Assembly: GCF_900107835.1 (NCBI RefSeq)
Contig: NZ_FNRG01000002.1
Location: 124,001 to 188,000 of the forward strand
DNA from: Oribacterium sp. KHPX15
GTDB lineage: Bacteria > Bacillota > Clostridia > Lachnospirales > Lachnospiraceae
Direction: 5' to 3'
Length of the DNA: 64,000 bases
Below the pieces are notes generated by a model. It saw nothing but the letters and a program-made list of their open reading frames with translations, had not been told where the DNA came from and did no database searches. The translations under genes and the position numbers were made by a program. Below, piece by piece: positions 8,501 to 16,698 of the stretch (within the stretch, counting starts at the first letter, position 1; each line of letters opens with the position of its first letter).

Positions 8501-8605
8501 TCTCTTTAACTTGATTGCATTGTACTTTTTTTCAAACTTTTTGTCAATAAAAAAACATTTTCTTTTTGTAAGAAATTTCTAAAGTTTTCATAAACAAAAA
8601 AGTTC

Positions 8606-8684
8606 TTTTGGATAAAAATATATCTATATTATCAATATGTTGATGTTTTTGACAAAAATATTTCTATATCATCAATATGTTGAT
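8606..8684. repeat. 40-bp tandem duplication with palindromic cores
   Basis: Two copies with an exact 40-base period (about 8606-8644 and 8646-8684) of an AT-rich unit that ends in ATCAATATGTTGAT, a 5+4+5 palindrome (8631-8644, 8671-8684). This looks like paired operator sites. It lies just upstream of the truncated transporter gene, whose control region it probably was. Confidence 0.6.
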
Positions 8685-8769
8685 ATGTCCAATAGATTTG
8701 TATGCTTTTATTTTCCTCTGTAATGCAGTAAATTATGCAAAGACTAAAATTTTTTCGGAGTATGCACCT

Positions 8770-8883
8770 ATGACAGAACAGCAAAAACAGAAGCTCGGAC
8801 CATTACTGATCCTCATCGCCGGATTCTATTGGGGAAGTATGGGGATATTTGTGAGAAGTATTGAATCTAAAGCAAAAGAGTGA
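8770..8883 (+). pseudogene. Truncated EamA/DMT-family transporter
   Basis: 37 codons. The segment LLILIAGFYWGSMGIFVR matches the first transmembrane helix of drug/metabolite (EamA) transporters, which normally have ten helices and about 300 residues. The frame then breaks into SIESKAKE and stops at a strong terminator, so most of the gene has been deleted. An upstream in-frame ATG at 8677 lies inside the repeat and is less likely. A functional single-helix peptide cannot be ruled out. Confidence 0.55.
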
Positions 8884-8901
8884 CAAAACCTGAAACGTCT
8901 C

Positions 8902-8951
8902 ATAACAAATCCTCCTCGGTACATCCATGACCAAGGAGGATTTGTTATTTT
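8902..8951. terminator. Bidirectional terminator
   Basis: An 18-bp stem with one mismatch (8902-8919 with 8931-8948) and T-runs on both outer sides, placed between the plus-strand transporter remnant and the minus-strand hicB homologue. Confidence 0.8.
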
Positions 8952-8952
8952 A

Positions 8953-9345
8953 TTAAGCAATATTCAATTTAGCTTTAAGCGCTTCCTGAAGAACCTGAGA
9001 GAAGTTAAGTCCGGCAGCAGTTGCTGATTCATTGAGCCATTCCGGAATAGTAAGAGTCTTCTTGATGGCCCTATTTTTCAAGGTTCTACGATACTGTTCT
9101 GTATCGCACTGGATGAGAGTAGTGAACTCATTATCACCAACCTTAATATCGTTGACACGGCTTGGCTTCGGAATATCCAGTTTACGATCTTCCATATCTG
9201 TGAGCATGAGGGACAATGCATCATTCGCCATCATCAGAGCTTGCTCAAGATCATCACCGCAGGTGAAGCAATTTTCTATATCCGGGAAGCTGACAGAATA
9301 ACCTGGATTCTCTTCGGTAAATACAGCAGGGTAAATATACTTCAT
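8953..9345 (-). CDS. Orphan HicB-family antitoxin-like protein
   Basis: 130 residues from the ATG at 9345. A longer frame reaches 9402, but AAAGGAG precedes 9345 and a promoter lies at 9374-9402, so the longer start would be upstream of transcription. The N-terminal half is the partially degraded RNase H-like HicB fold (YPAVFTEENPGYSVSFPDIENCFTCG). The C-terminal half (LTIPEWLNESATAAGLNFSQVLQEAL) is a ribbon-helix-helix/HTH-like DNA-binding tail. There is no hicA between it and the neighbouring hicB, so it is unpaired. It may cross-regulate the adjacent hicAB or be a relic. Confidence 0.75.
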   Translation of the reverse strand: MKYIYPAVFTEENPGYSVSFPDIENCFTCGDDLEQALMMANDALSLMLTDMEDRKLDIPKPSRVNDIKVGDNEFTTLIQCDTEQYRRTLKNRAIKKTLTIPEWLNESATAAGLNFSQVLQEALKAKLNIA

Positions 9346-9373
9346 GATTTCTCCTTTCTTGATATCTACGCTT

Positions 9374-9402
9374 ATTATATACGTGCAATACACGTGCATC
9401 AA
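9374..9402 (-). promoter_or_regulatory. Promoter/operator of orphan hicB
   Basis: On minus: TTGATG (9397-9402), a 17-base spacer and a perfect TATAAT (9374-9379). The spacer carries CACGTGTATTGCACGT, a direct repeat of CACGT with 11-base spacing, and another ACGTGTA lies just upstream. That is the layout expected of a self-repressed antitoxin promoter. Confidence 0.6.
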
Positions 9403-9454
9403 TGATTTATATATACTTTACACGTATCTTTCAAAAAAACTGTTTTATCAAACA

Positions 9455-9859
9455 TTAAGCATATCTCTCTGCTAAAGCATCCTGCAAAAATCTGGAAACA
9501 TTTAGATGCTCCTGCTCAGCACGCCGATTCATCCAGTTTGGAAGGGTAACATTGCGTCTTACCATTTTGTTGTCATTCTTCCTGCGATACTCATCAAAAT
9601 CGATATCTACAAGTGTTTTGATTCCTTTACCAACTTCAGCAAATGTACCCTTTGAAACATCGATATCGTCAATATCAGACGGTTCAGGAATCGAATCGCC
9701 GTTATCCTGCATGGAAATCCCGGTTAACCCGATAGCATCCCTAGCCATAACAACGGCTTCCTGAATGCTTTTAGCCTCGGTTAATATCTCAAGATCAGGT
9801 ACTTCAATTAGAATATCATCTTTGTCTTTAGTTAAAATCACCGGATATACTGTAGTCAT
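9455..9859 (-). CDS. hicB: HicB antitoxin
   Basis: 134 residues. It starts one base after the hicA stop, so the two are translationally coupled. The N-terminal HicB fold (VYPVILTKDKDDILIEVPDL) is followed by a C-terminal segment VTLPNWMNRRAEQEHLNVSRFLQDAL of ribbon-helix-helix type that binds its own operator. In characterised HicAB systems HicB occupies the HicA active site and represses the operon. It resembles the orphan HicB at 8953-9345 in both halves, which suggests an old duplication. Confidence 0.85.
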   Translation of the reverse strand: MTTVYPVILTKDKDDILIEVPDLEILTEAKSIQEAVVMARDAIGLTGISMQDNGDSIPEPSDIDDIDVSKGTFAEVGKGIKTLVDIDFDEYRRKNDNKMVRRNVTLPNWMNRRAEQEHLNVSRFLQDALAERYA

Positions 9860-9860
9860 T

Positions 9861-10031
9861 TCACGCCCTCCATTTCTTCAAAATAGCGTCTGCAAGTTTT
9901 TCATTTATTTCCCGGTGTCTGGGAACCTTTTCTATATCTTTTCCTCTACGATAAATATCGTGATTAGCGCCGTTTCTTTCAAAAACAAATCCAACAGCCT
10001 CTAACCTCAAAATCAGGTCTCTACGTTTCAT
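9861..10031 (-). CDS. hicA: HicA mRNA interferase toxin
   Basis: 56 residues: short, basic, with the HicA dsRBD-like fold. KRRDLILRLEAVGFVFERNG leads to the catalytic-histidine motif ANHDIYRRG (His24), followed by the conserved basic PRHREINEKLADAIL. HicA cleaves mRNA and arrests growth until HicB neutralises it. GAAGGAG precedes the ATG on the minus strand. Toxin-first order with hicB immediately downstream is the canonical arrangement. No frameshift or missing catalytic residue is seen, so the pair looks active. Confidence 0.85.
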   Translation of the reverse strand: MKRRDLILRLEAVGFVFERNGANHDIYRRGKDIEKVPRHREINEKLADAILKKWRA

Positions 10032-10043
10032 TAATGCTCCTTC

Positions 10044-10072
10044 ATTATATCACAATACACATTTTATACACA
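10044..10072 (-). promoter_or_regulatory. hicAB promoter with extended -10
   Basis: On minus TGATATAAT (core 10044-10049) is an extended -10 box with a poor -35. GTGTATTGTG sits just upstream of it, and the orphan hicB promoter also has GTGTATTG before its TATAAT. The shared element could be a common HicB operator. Confidence 0.45.
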
Positions 10073-10377
10073 CTGGTCAAATTGTAAAAATATCATCATA
10101 AATGCATATTTGCCAATCTATATCTTTCAAATCTGAACACATACTAAAGGCATAAATATTTTGCTTTTAAAACATCATCCAGTTGACGATATAGAAAATG
10201 GAAGTTGCCATAAGGATTAAAGAATATTACCGGCAAACATAGCTATATGTATATAAGGAATATGACCCTCGAAAATACATAAATAATCATTATGTCTTAT
10301 GTACAATATTTTGCTTCCACGGTGGAGCATAATACATACATAGTTCTTGAATATAAATCTCTATTTGAAACAGGGTA

Positions 10378-10490
10378 TAAAAAAGAAAAAAAGAAAGACT
10401 TCCGGAGAAGTCTTGATTACAAGTGAAATGCCGCACGATGCGGGCAAACAGATTCGGATAAATCCTTACTTGCACTCACCTTGTAAGTAA
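10378..10490 (-). ncRNA. tracrRNA of the type II-A CRISPR system
   Basis: Transcribed away from cas9. The anti-repeat ACTTACAAGGT (10488-10478) pairs over 11 bp with the repeat. An asymmetric bulge (GAGTG in tracrRNA, AGA in the repeat) separates it from a lower stem in which CAAGT (10472-10468) pairs with the repeat 5' end GCTTG. This is the same upper stem-bulge-lower stem layout as in Cas9 guides. A short GGAT/ATCC nexus hairpin and a GCC..GGC hairpin follow. The transcript ends in a perfect 8-bp terminator stem (10414-10395) and a T-rich run to 10378. The 5' end is estimated from a promoter and may be up to 30 bases longer. Confidence 0.88.
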
Positions 10491-10494
10491 GTTA

Positions 10495-10523
10495 ATTCTC
10501 ACACAACGCAAATAATTAGTCAA
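10495..10523 (-). promoter_or_regulatory. tracrRNA promoter
   Basis: On minus: TTGACT (10518-10523), a 17-base spacer and extended -10 TGTGAGAAT (10495-10500), predicting a start near 10488. A second candidate -10 (TATACT, 10523-10528) would give a longer form. Both lie in the cas9 5' untranslated region. Confidence 0.5.
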
Positions 10524-10550
10524 GTATAACTTTTCTAAAGGAGAGTAAAC

Positions 10551-13500
10551 ATGTCAGTACACGAAGAAGATTACTATATAGGTCTTGATATCGGAACCAG
10601 TTCTGTTGGCTGGGCAGTAACTGATGCATCTTATCATATCCTAAGAGCAAAAGGAAAAGATATGTGGGGCGCTCGGTTATTTGACGAAGCTCAGACTGCA
10701 GTTGCAAGAAGATCAAACAGAGTCAGCCGCCGTAGACACGAAAGAGAAAAACAACGTATTTCAATGCTACGTGGGCTGCTCTCGAACGAAATCAATAAAG
10801 TTGATCCCGGATTTTTTCATAGATTGGACGAAAGTAAGTATTGGATTGATGACAGAACAGGTGATAATTCATCTCAAAAATATGCTATCTTTGCCAAAGG
10901 TTCCACAAGAACAGAAGAGTATACGGATGCAGATTACTACAGGCAGTATCCTACTATTTTCCACCTGAGGTCTGATCTTATACATTCAGATAAACCTCAT
11001 GATGTCAGATTACTTTATCTGGCTTTATTAAACATGTTCAAACACAGAGGACACTTTTTAAACGAGTCCTTGGGAACAGAATCAAGTTCTGCATTAGATG
11101 ATATATGGAATGAATTCTTAAATAGCTTTTCGCTTCTATCAGAAGTACAGTCCGAAGATGCTGCAGCTCCGTCCATAAACCCATTTGAAACAGTGGACAG
11201 AACTAAACTGATTGAAATTCTTTTACAAAAAGGCATTTCAAAATCCCAAATACGTGAAGATGCAGCGAAAATCCTTAATATATCAAGGAAAGACAAACGC
11301 GAATACTCAATATTAAGTCTGGTCTGTGGACTGGCAGGAAATCTGGAAGATATTTTCGGAAAAGAAACATTCTCAGCCCTTGAAGATAAAGGGAAGAAAT
11401 CTGTAAATTTCAGAAAAGGCTCTTTTGAAGAAGACTTGGCGGAAGTACAGGATTTCCTCGACGAAGAGAGTATTTCTTTAATAATGTCCATAAAAGAAAT
11501 CCATGATGTACTACTTCTGGATCAGATAATGCAGGGGCATTCATTTTTGTGCGATGCAAGAGTTTCAATGTACGAGGAACACAAGAATGACCTCGAGCTT
11601 CTCAAAAAAACTATAAAAAGACTGGCTCCAAAGGAATATTCAAACTTTTTCCGTAAAATGCAGGACGGCAACTACAGTTCATACGTTGGGAGTACTAATT
11701 CTGATAAATCCGGTGGGAAAGTACGCCGTTATGTTGCCGATCACGCTACGGCAAAACGCAACAATGAACCGGAGGAACTTTACAAAACTATAACAAAAAT
11801 ACTGACACCATTTAAGGGTGATGAAGACGTAGATAACATCCTTTCTAAAATCACCGCTGAAACATTTCTCAGAAAACAGCTGACCTCAGCTAACGGCGTA
11901 ATCCCTAACCAGGTTTATGTCAGAGAAATGAAAGCAATCCTTGAAAAAGCAGAAACCTACATCCCATCATTGAAAGAGACGGATTCCAGTGGACTTACTG
12001 TGTCTGAGCGTATACTTAAGCTTTTCACATTTCATATTCCATATTATGTTGGTCCGGTAGGTGGATTAAACAATAATAACGGAAACAAATGGGCAGTTCG
12101 CATTTCGGGAGAACCAATCACTCCTTGGAATATTACTGATGTTATTGATATGGGAAAGACTCAGCAGGCTTTCATCGAAAACCTGATCCGTCACTGTACC
12201 TATCTTAAAGACGAAAAGGTGTTGCCTAAACATTCATTAATATATGAAAAGTTTATGGTTCTCAATGAACTTAATAACTTGAAGATTGCCGGAGAACCAA
12301 TAGATGTTGCTTTAAAACAGGACATCTACAACGATCTTTTCATGAAGGGAAAACAGGTAACCCGTAAACAGCTATCAGATTATCTCATTACCCGCGGAAA
12401 GATATCAAAAGGTTCGGAGAGTCTTATCGGAGGAATCGAAGACCGTTTCAATGCTTATTTGTCCTCCGTCGGAAAATTCAACGGTGTATTTGAGCCGCCC
12501 TTTTTAGATCTTCAGCATATGCTAATGATCGAAGATATCATTCTTCTTGGCACCATTTATGGTGACTCCAAAAAGATGTTTCGTAAACAGATAGACACCA
12601 AGTACGGGCCACGAAGCGATGCACTGGTCAAACTTACCGATAAGCAAATCAAAAGAATCTCCGGATTCAAATTCACTGATTGGGGCAGATGTTCCAGAGC
12701 ATTTTTTGAAACAGAAGGCGCTTCAAAAGAAGACGGCGTAATAAGAACTATTATAAATGCATTATGGGAAACAAATGATAACCTTATGCAGTTGCTGTCT
12801 CCGGATAAGTACACATATACTGATAATCTGAGCAACTTAATTACCCGCGAATCAAAGGCTTTATCCGACTGGACCATTGATGATCTGGATGACATGTATT
12901 TATCCGCGCCGGTAAAACGCATGGTGTGGCAAACTTTGCATGTTTTATCAGAGATAGAAGAGGTAATGGGCCATGCCCCAAAACGTGTATTTGTAGAAAT
13001 GACACGTGAGAACAGAGAAAAAGGTGTACGGACACGTTCAAGAAAAAGCCAGTTACTTGAATTATATAAAAACTCAGAAATAAAAAAGGAGCAACGCAAC
13101 TGGATTTTGGAGCTGGAAGGACATACAGAGCAGGAATTCCGAATCAAAAAGCTTTACCTTTATTATTGCCAGATGGGCCGCTGTATGTATACCGGAGAGT
13201 CAATTGATCTCGATCAGCTGATGGATGATAACATTTACGACATCGACCATATTTATCCACGTCATTTTGTAAAAGATGATAGTATAGAAAATAACCTTGT
13301 GCTTGTAAAAAAGGCCAAGAATGCCCGTAAAAGTGACGTTTATCCTCTGACTCCTGAAATCCAATCCAGATGTATTGGATTATGGAAAGACTTACAAAAG
13401 AAGAACCTCATAAGCAAGGAAAAGTATGACCGTTTAGTGCGTACAACCGAATTCACACTGGATGAGCGCGTAGGATTTGTTCAGCGTCAATTAGTTGAAA

Positions 13501-14783
13501 CGGGGCAGGGGACTAAGGCTATAACTCAAATTCTGAAGGAAGCATTACCCGAATCCTCCGATGTTGTCTTTTCAAAAGCCGGTGTTGTTTCTCAATTCAG
13601 GCATGACTTTGAGATACCCAAATGCCGAAGCATAAATGACTTCCACCATGCTCAGGATGCTTATCTCAACATAGTGGTTGGTAATGTTTACTACACAAAA
13701 TTTACAAAAAATCCAAGAAACTTCATCAAGGAAGCAATGACACGTTCCGGCGATGATCAGTATAAATATCATTTAAGTAAAATGTTTAACTATACTATAC
13801 GTTGCGGCTCAGAAACATCCTGGATATGTGAGAAGGAAGGAAACCATAATACCATTGACTTGGTAAAGAGGCAGATTGTTAAAACCACACCTTTGATTTC
13901 ACGCAGAAGCTATATAGCAACCGGAGCAATTACAAGAAAGGATACTATCTATGGCAAGCAAAAAACTTCAAAAGCTGACACTGGTACGTATTATCCATGC
14001 AAAACAAGTGATAAAAAACTGTCTGATGTAACAAGGTATGGCGGTAAAAGTGATATTAGAACAGCTGCATATACACTCCTATCTTATAAAGAGGGCAAAA
14101 AAGTCATTCGTAGTATAGAACCTATACCTATTTTTATATTGCGTGAAGGCAATACAAATAACATAAACATGACTTCTTTGCTAAATTATTTGAAGGAACA
14201 AATAACATCCGCCAATAAGAAACCCTGTAGCGACTTTCAGATAGTATATCCTATTATAAAACTATACTCTCTTATTAAAGTTGATGGATACTATTATTAT
14301 ATTGGTGGATGCGCCGGCAATAGGTATTATTTATATAATGCAGTCCCCCTTAAACTGCCGGCAAACGAAGCATGGTATATAAAAAAAATAGATAAGGCCC
14401 TCAATAACAACGACTATTATGAACATGACGAGAATAATAATCTTATAATAACCAAAGAAAGCAATGCTGCCTTATATAATTTAATTCTATTCAAATTGAA
14501 TAGTGGCATATATACAAACAAGAAGGGTCCACTTCTTTCAAGTATCACAAAAGTCAAAGAATCATTTTACGATTTGGATATTCAAGAACAGTGTAAATTT
14601 TTACAGATTCTTGTATCCGTGTTTGATATTAAAACACAAAGTGTAGACTTATCCATTTTAGGTGGTGTAAAAAACACCGGAGTTATGTTTCTCCCAAAAC
14701 ATATTAACAGTCTGAAAGAATGCGAACTAATCAATTTATCTGTTACCGGTTTATACGAGAACAGAATTAACTTACTAAAATAA
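10551..14783 (+). CDS. cas9: CRISPR-associated endonuclease Cas9 (type II-A)
   Basis: 1410 residues, slightly longer than S. pyogenes Cas9. RuvC-I is YIGLDIGTSSVGWAV with Asp13; an arginine-rich bridge helix spans about residues 53-80; RuvC-II is VFVEMTREN with Glu816; HNH is YDIDHIYPRHF with His900; RuvC-III is HHAQDAYLNIVVGN with His1033 and Asp1036. All nuclease residues are intact, so double-strand cleavage guided by crRNA:tracrRNA is expected. The C-terminal 300 residues are the PAM-interacting part; the PAM cannot be read from sequence alone. AAAGGAG precedes the ATG. The stop overlaps the cas1 start by one base, and the locus lies 0.5 kb from hicAB. Confidence 0.97.
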   Translation: MSVHEEDYYIGLDIGTSSVGWAVTDASYHILRAKGKDMWGARLFDEAQTAVARRSNRVSRRRHEREKQRISMLRGLLSNEINKVDPGFFHRLDESKYWIDDRTGDNSSQKYAIFAKGSTRTEEYTDADYYRQYPTIFHLRSDLIHSDKPHDVRLLYLALLNMFKHRGHFLNESLGTESSSALDDIWNEFLNSFSLLSEVQSEDAAAPSINPFETVDRTKLIEILLQKGISKSQIREDAAKILNISRKDKREYSILSLVCGLAGNLEDIFGKETFSALEDKGKKSVNFRKGSFEEDLAEVQDFLDEESISLIMSIKEIHDVLLLDQIMQGHSFLCDARVSMYEEHKNDLELLKKTIKRLAPKEYSNFFRKMQDGNYSSYVGSTNSDKSGGKVRRYVADHATAKRNNEPEELYKTITKILTPFKGDEDVDNILSKITAETFLRKQLTSANGVIPNQVYVREMKAILEKAETYIPSLKETDSSGLTVSERILKLFTFHIPYYVGPVGGLNNNNGNKWAVRISGEPITPWNITDVIDMGKTQQAFIENLIRHCTYLKDEKVLPKHSLIYEKFMVLNELNNLKIAGEPIDVALKQDIYNDLFMKGKQVTRKQLSDYLITRGKISKGSESLIGGIEDRFNAYLSSVGKFNGVFEPPFLDLQHMLMIEDIILLGTIYGDSKKMFRKQIDTKYGPRSDALVKLTDKQIKRISGFKFTDWGRCSRAFFETEGASKEDGVIRTIINALWETNDNLMQLLSPDKYTYTDNLSNLITRESKALSDWTIDDLDDMYLSAPVKRMVWQTLHVLSEIEEVMGHAPKRVFVEMTRENREKGVRTRSRKSQLLELYKNSEIKKEQRNWILELEGHTEQEFRIKKLYLYYCQMGRCMYTGESIDLDQLMDDNIYDIDHIYPRHFVKDDSIENNLVLVKKAKNARKSDVYPLTPEIQSRCIGLWKDLQKKNLISKEKYDRLVRTTEFTLDERVGFVQRQLVETGQGTKAITQILKEALPESSDVVFSKAGVVSQFRHDFEIPKCRSINDFHHAQDAYLNIVVGNVYYTKFTKNPRNFIKEAMTRSGDDQYKYHLSKMFNYTIRCGSETSWICEKEGNHNTIDLVKRQIVKTTPLISRRSYIATGAITRKDTIYGKQKTSKADTGTYYPCKTSDKKLSDVTRYGGKSDIRTAAYTLLSYKEGKKVIRSIEPIPIFILREGNTNNINMTSLLNYLKEQITSANKKPCSDFQIVYPIIKLYSLIKVDGYYYYIGGCAGNRYYLYNAVPLKLPANEAWYIKKIDKALNNNDYYEHDENNNLIITKESNAALYNLILFKLNSGIYTNKKGPLLSSITKVKESFYDLDIQEQCKFLQILVSVFDIKTQSVDLSILGGVKNTGVMFLPKHINSLKECELINLSVTGLYENRINLLK

Positions 14784-15661
14784 TGAGTTGGAGAACTATA
14801 GTAATCTCAAGGAGCGCAAAACTTGACTATCAGATGGGATATATGGTTGTGCGCTCCTCAGATGAAACTCAAAAAATATTCATAAACGACATCCGCATGG
14901 TAATGATAGAGTCGACAGCGGTGTCCATCACCGCCGCCTTGTTAAATGAACTGACTTTTCATAAAATTAAGGTCATTTTTTGTGACGAGAAGAGAAACCC
15001 TTCATCTGAACTTATCCCTTATTATGGCTCACATGATTGCAGTAGCAAGTTACGCACGCAGATAGCATGGTCTCCTGAAATAAAAAAGGTCATTTGGACC
15101 GAAATAGTAACAGAAAAGATCAGAAAACAATGTGAGCATCTTAAAGAGTATGGTTCAACAGACGCTGCGGACATGCTGTCAGGCTATATCAATGCAATAC
15201 AACTTGGTGATGAAAGCAACAGAGAAGGACATGCCGCAAAGGTATATTTTAATGCGTTATTCGGAAATGAGTTTTCCAGAACTTTGGATTGTAATGAAAA
15301 TTCTGCATTAAACTATGGCTACAGCATATTATTGTCCTGTTTTACGCGAGAAATAGTTGCAAATGGCTATTTAACCCAAATTGGACTATTTCATGATAGT
15401 CAAGATAATCCATTTAATCTGGCATCCGACCTTATGGAACCCTTTCGTCCATTAGTAGATCGAACTGTCAAAAATATGGACCTAAAAAAATTCGAACATG
15501 AAGAAAAAATGACTTTGGTTGATATTGTCAACATACAGGTAACTATAAATAACCGAAAAGAATACGTGAGCAATGCAATTCAGATATATTGTAGGAGCGT
15601 CTTTACGGCAATAAATAATCGCGATGTATCTGAAATTCTTTTTTATAAATATGAGCTGTAA
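14783..15661 (+). CDS. cas1: CRISPR integrase Cas1 (type II)
   Basis: 292 residues, typical of type II Cas1. The metal-binding catalytic residues are in place: Glu148 in REGHAAKVYFNALFG, His204 in GLFHDSQ and Glu219 in DLMEPFRP. Cas1 with Cas2 integrates new spacers at the leader end of the array, and in type II-A Cas9 and Csn2 are also needed. The gene starts inside the cas9 stop (TAATG), and the downstream cas2 start lies within its last codons, so the four genes form one translationally coupled operon. No disruption is seen. Confidence 0.96.
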   Translation: MSWRTIVISRSAKLDYQMGYMVVRSSDETQKIFINDIRMVMIESTAVSITAALLNELTFHKIKVIFCDEKRNPSSELIPYYGSHDCSSKLRTQIAWSPEIKKVIWTEIVTEKIRKQCEHLKEYGSTDAADMLSGYINAIQLGDESNREGHAAKVYFNALFGNEFSRTLDCNENSALNYGYSILLSCFTREIVANGYLTQIGLFHDSQDNPFNLASDLMEPFRPLVDRTVKNMDLKKFEHEEKMTLVDIVNIQVTINNRKEYVSNAIQIYCRSVFTAINNRDVSEILFYKYEL

Positions 15662-15971
15662 GTTTATGCGATTATTAGTTATGTTCGACCTTCCGATGGA
15701 AACAGCATCTCAGCGCCGAGAATATCGTAAATTTAGAAAATATCTGATAAAACAGGGGGTTTTCATGTTACAGGAATCCAATTATTGCAAAATGGTTCCA
15801 AACTCATCCGCTGGTGAATTTATAGTTGAAGGACTCCGTTCCAATAAACCCCCGGAAGGGTCTGTACAGATTTTAAAGATCACAGAAAAACAATTTGCCA
15901 AGATGGAGTATCTTGTGGGTCATTCTATTAACAACGTCATCAACGATGACAGAAGGCTGGTGATCTTATGA
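15651..15971 (+). CDS. cas2: CRISPR adaptation protein Cas2
   Basis: 106 residues. The start was chosen at 15651 because MSCKFMRLLVMFDLP aligns with the N-terminus of type II-A Cas2 proteins; an in-frame ATG at 15666 is the alternative, and the frame is open back to 15624. The ferredoxin-like fold is recognisable (VMFDLP strand, REYRKFRKYL helix, ILKITEKQFAKM). Cas2 is the structural core of the Cas1-Cas2 integrase. It overlaps cas1 by 11 bases and csn2 by 4, with no clear ribosome binding site of its own, which fits coupled translation. Confidence 0.93.
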   Translation: MSCKFMRLLVMFDLPMETASQRREYRKFRKYLIKQGVFMLQESNYCKMVPNSSAGEFIVEGLRSNKPPEGSVQILKITEKQFAKMEYLVGHSINNVINDDRRLVIL

Positions 15972-16639
15972 AATTTTTTTGTGATAAATATAATCTGGAA
16001 TATGATTTTGAAGAAAATAAAGTCACTGTTTTAACTATTGATTCTTCAGCTCATTTCCGGGATTTCATATCAAGACTATGGAATCAATTCAATAATGCAG
16101 AAGATTTTTTAATAGTATCAAATAATGGAAAGGAAATCTCGCTAAATAAAGTTGCTGATATTATTTCTGATCCGTTCTCAATAAACCTCAACAATAAGAA
16201 AATACTATCAAAGATATATCACGATATTATTCAGGATATTCAAGAGAATGATTTAGAGGATTTCTTAAAAATGAAGCTTGAGGTAGAACAATTCATTATC
16301 AACATTTGTGAGAAATCAGATTTCAATCTGAGCTATGAACCTAAATTAGAATATTCAGACCTACTGAAGCTCTATGATGTGCACATTGATGTCGATGACA
16401 TGGAATTAGCAACAAAAATAATTAATTATATCCATTTGGCTCATCGAGTTCTAAATACTTCATTATTTATTTTTATAAATCTGAAATCCTATTTTTCAAA
16501 TAAAGATTTGGAGCTTCTTTATCAAACCTTACTCTATGAAAAAATAAACATATTGGTGATTGAAAGATATGATTACTTGAAACTTCATTTTGAAAAGCAT
16601 CTCATCATTGATAATGATGCTTGCGTGATTTATGATTAA
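15968..16639 (+). CDS. csn2: Csn2, type II-A adaptation protein
   Basis: 223 residues, matching the roughly 220-residue Csn2 group. The N-terminal half has alternating strands ending in DFLIVSNNGKEISLNKVADII. The C-terminal half ends in SLFIFINLKSYFSNKDLELLYQTL, as in streptococcal Csn2. Csn2 tetramers encircle DNA ends and assist spacer acquisition, and its presence defines subtype II-A. It begins with ATGA overlapping the cas2 stop. It is AT-richer than the rest of the operon. Its 3' end holds the likely pre-crRNA promoter (16608-16636). Confidence 0.93.
   Translation: MKFFCDKYNLEYDFEENKVTVLTIDSSAHFRDFISRLWNQFNNAEDFLIVSNNGKEISLNKVADIISDPFSINLNNKKILSKIYHDIIQDIQENDLEDFLKMKLEVEQFIINICEKSDFNLSYEPKLEYSDLLKLYDVHIDVDDMELATKIINYIHLAHRVLNTSLFIFINLKSYFSNKDLELLYQTLLYEKINILVIERYDYLKLHFEKHLIIDNDACVIYD
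16608..16636 (+). promoter_or_regulatory. Probable pre-crRNA promoter in the end of csn2
   Basis: TTGATA (16608-16613), a 17-base spacer and TATGAT (16631-16636) overlap the last csn2 codons and predict a start near 16643, about 56 bases before the first repeat. The leader also has a CACC/GGTG mini-hairpin. Confidence 0.5.
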
Positions 16640-16691
16640 AAATGAATCTAGTCCAATATTCACCTACAGTTTCGGTGAGAGCCGACCATAA

Positions 16692-16698
16692 ATTTGAG
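16692..16698 (+). promoter_or_regulatory. Leader-anchoring sequence ATTTGAG
   Basis: The seven bases directly before repeat 1 are ATTTGAG, the same as the leader end reported for one group of type II-A systems, where it directs Cas1-Cas2 to integrate at the leader-repeat junction. This marks the csn2 side as the acquisition end. Confidence 0.75.

Noticed and set aside
8677-8769. Longer start for the truncated transporter
   Set aside because: The ATG lies inside the second palindromic repeat and has no ribosome binding site; ATG 8770 starts at the conserved N-terminus.
10139-10300. Possible degraded gene (a reading such as IKEYYRQT, stop, LYVYKEYDPRKY)
   Set aside because: Only short fragments with an in-frame stop; no family can be named, so it is not annotated.
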